6,239 bases of DNA, from positions 1 to 6,239 of the forward strand of contig JAJKJG010000291.1 in the NCBI GenBank assembly GCA_021154065.1, in the 5' to 3' direction. Made by a program: the position numbers and the translations under genes. This document shows positions 6,177 to 6,239 of the stretch, one piece after another; positions within the stretch are counted from its first letter, which is position 1, and every line of letters starts with the position of its first letter. The notes under the pieces were generated by a model. It ran no database searches and was not told where the DNA came from. It saw only the letters and a program-made list of their open reading frames with translations. This DNA is from Methylobacterium sp. (GTDB taxonomy: Bacteria; Pseudomonadota; Alphaproteobacteria; Rhizobiales; Beijerinckiaceae).

Positions 6177-6194
6177 ATCACCGTGAAGGGTGAT
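6177..6194. repeat. Small hairpin
   Basis: ATCACC (6177-6182) and GGTGAT (6189-6194) form a perfect 6-bp stem with a 6-nt loop. On the minus strand it immediately follows the TGA at 6197-6195 of a possible upstream frame. CTTTTG appears about 11 nt further on, too far for a classical intrinsic terminator. It could be a weak terminator or another part of the repeat cluster. Confidence 0.3.
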
Positions 6195-6239
6195 TCAGTT
6201 GCGGTTGGTCGCGGGGGCTTGGGCGATGGGCGGGAAGCA

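Larger units (their letters stand above)
6005..6239. other. Intergenic region upstream of the megatron gene
   Basis: I find no convincing gene here. In GTA clusters an NlpC/P60 peptidase gene usually precedes the megatron gene. On the minus strand one frame entering at 6239 stops at a TGA at 6197-6195 and ends IAQAPATNRN; it could be the tail of an upstream gene, but about 14 codons are too few to assign. Another frame stays open to 6113 only because it reads through the palindromic repeats. The region otherwise holds the inverted repeats and hairpin listed separately. Confidence 0.5.

Overview
The window is about 6.2 kb of high-GC DNA with every convincing gene on the minus strand. The strong GC-ending codon bias, a gene-transfer-agent (GTA) type tail protein, a DUF2793 tail-fibre protein, a GH108 endolysin, and a CCCTCACCCGG / CTCTCCC palindromic intergenic repeat all suggest an alphaproteobacterium, most likely of the Hyphomicrobiales (Rhizobiales). 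The genus cannot be fixed from this sequence. Genes are described below in transcription order, from the right end to the left.

Right end (6005-6239): intergenic DNA with no convincing gene. It holds a cluster of inverted repeats (6029-6154) and a small hairpin (6177-6194).

Phage/GTA remnant (1239-6004): (i) the N-terminal half of a GTA-type 'megatron' baseplate/tail protein with its TIM-barrel domain. It is broken by an apparent one-base frameshift near 4140 and cut off near 3916. (ii) A DUF2793 tail-fibre protein with a C-terminal S74-type intramolecular chaperone/peptidase domain. Its own start is gone and its conserved N-terminus abuts the broken TIM barrel directly. The simplest reading is a deletion that removed the C-terminal half of the megatron gene and the first codons of the fibre gene. 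(iii) A GH108 muramidase whose frame runs without a stop into a two-helix holin-like segment. A near-ideal internal Shine-Dalgarno and ATG lie at the domain boundary, so the holin-like protein may also be made separately. The tail genes therefore look defective while the lysis genes look intact.

Chromosomal signalling operon (1-1172): a small secreted PepSY-like protein, an OmpR/PhoB-family response regulator, and the first 58 codons of a sensor histidine kinase that runs off the left edge. Gaps are 15 and 3 nt, the usual layout of a PepSY-regulator-kinase operon that senses an envelope signal. Two CTGAA repeats 11 bp apart lie just upstream and are a candidate autoregulatory site. No clear terminator separates the phage remnant from this operon.

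I see no CRISPR array, tRNA, rRNA or insertion sequence. I found no clearly new biological system. The points most worth a second look are the deletion junction, the endolysin-holin fusion with its internal start, and the candidate operator.
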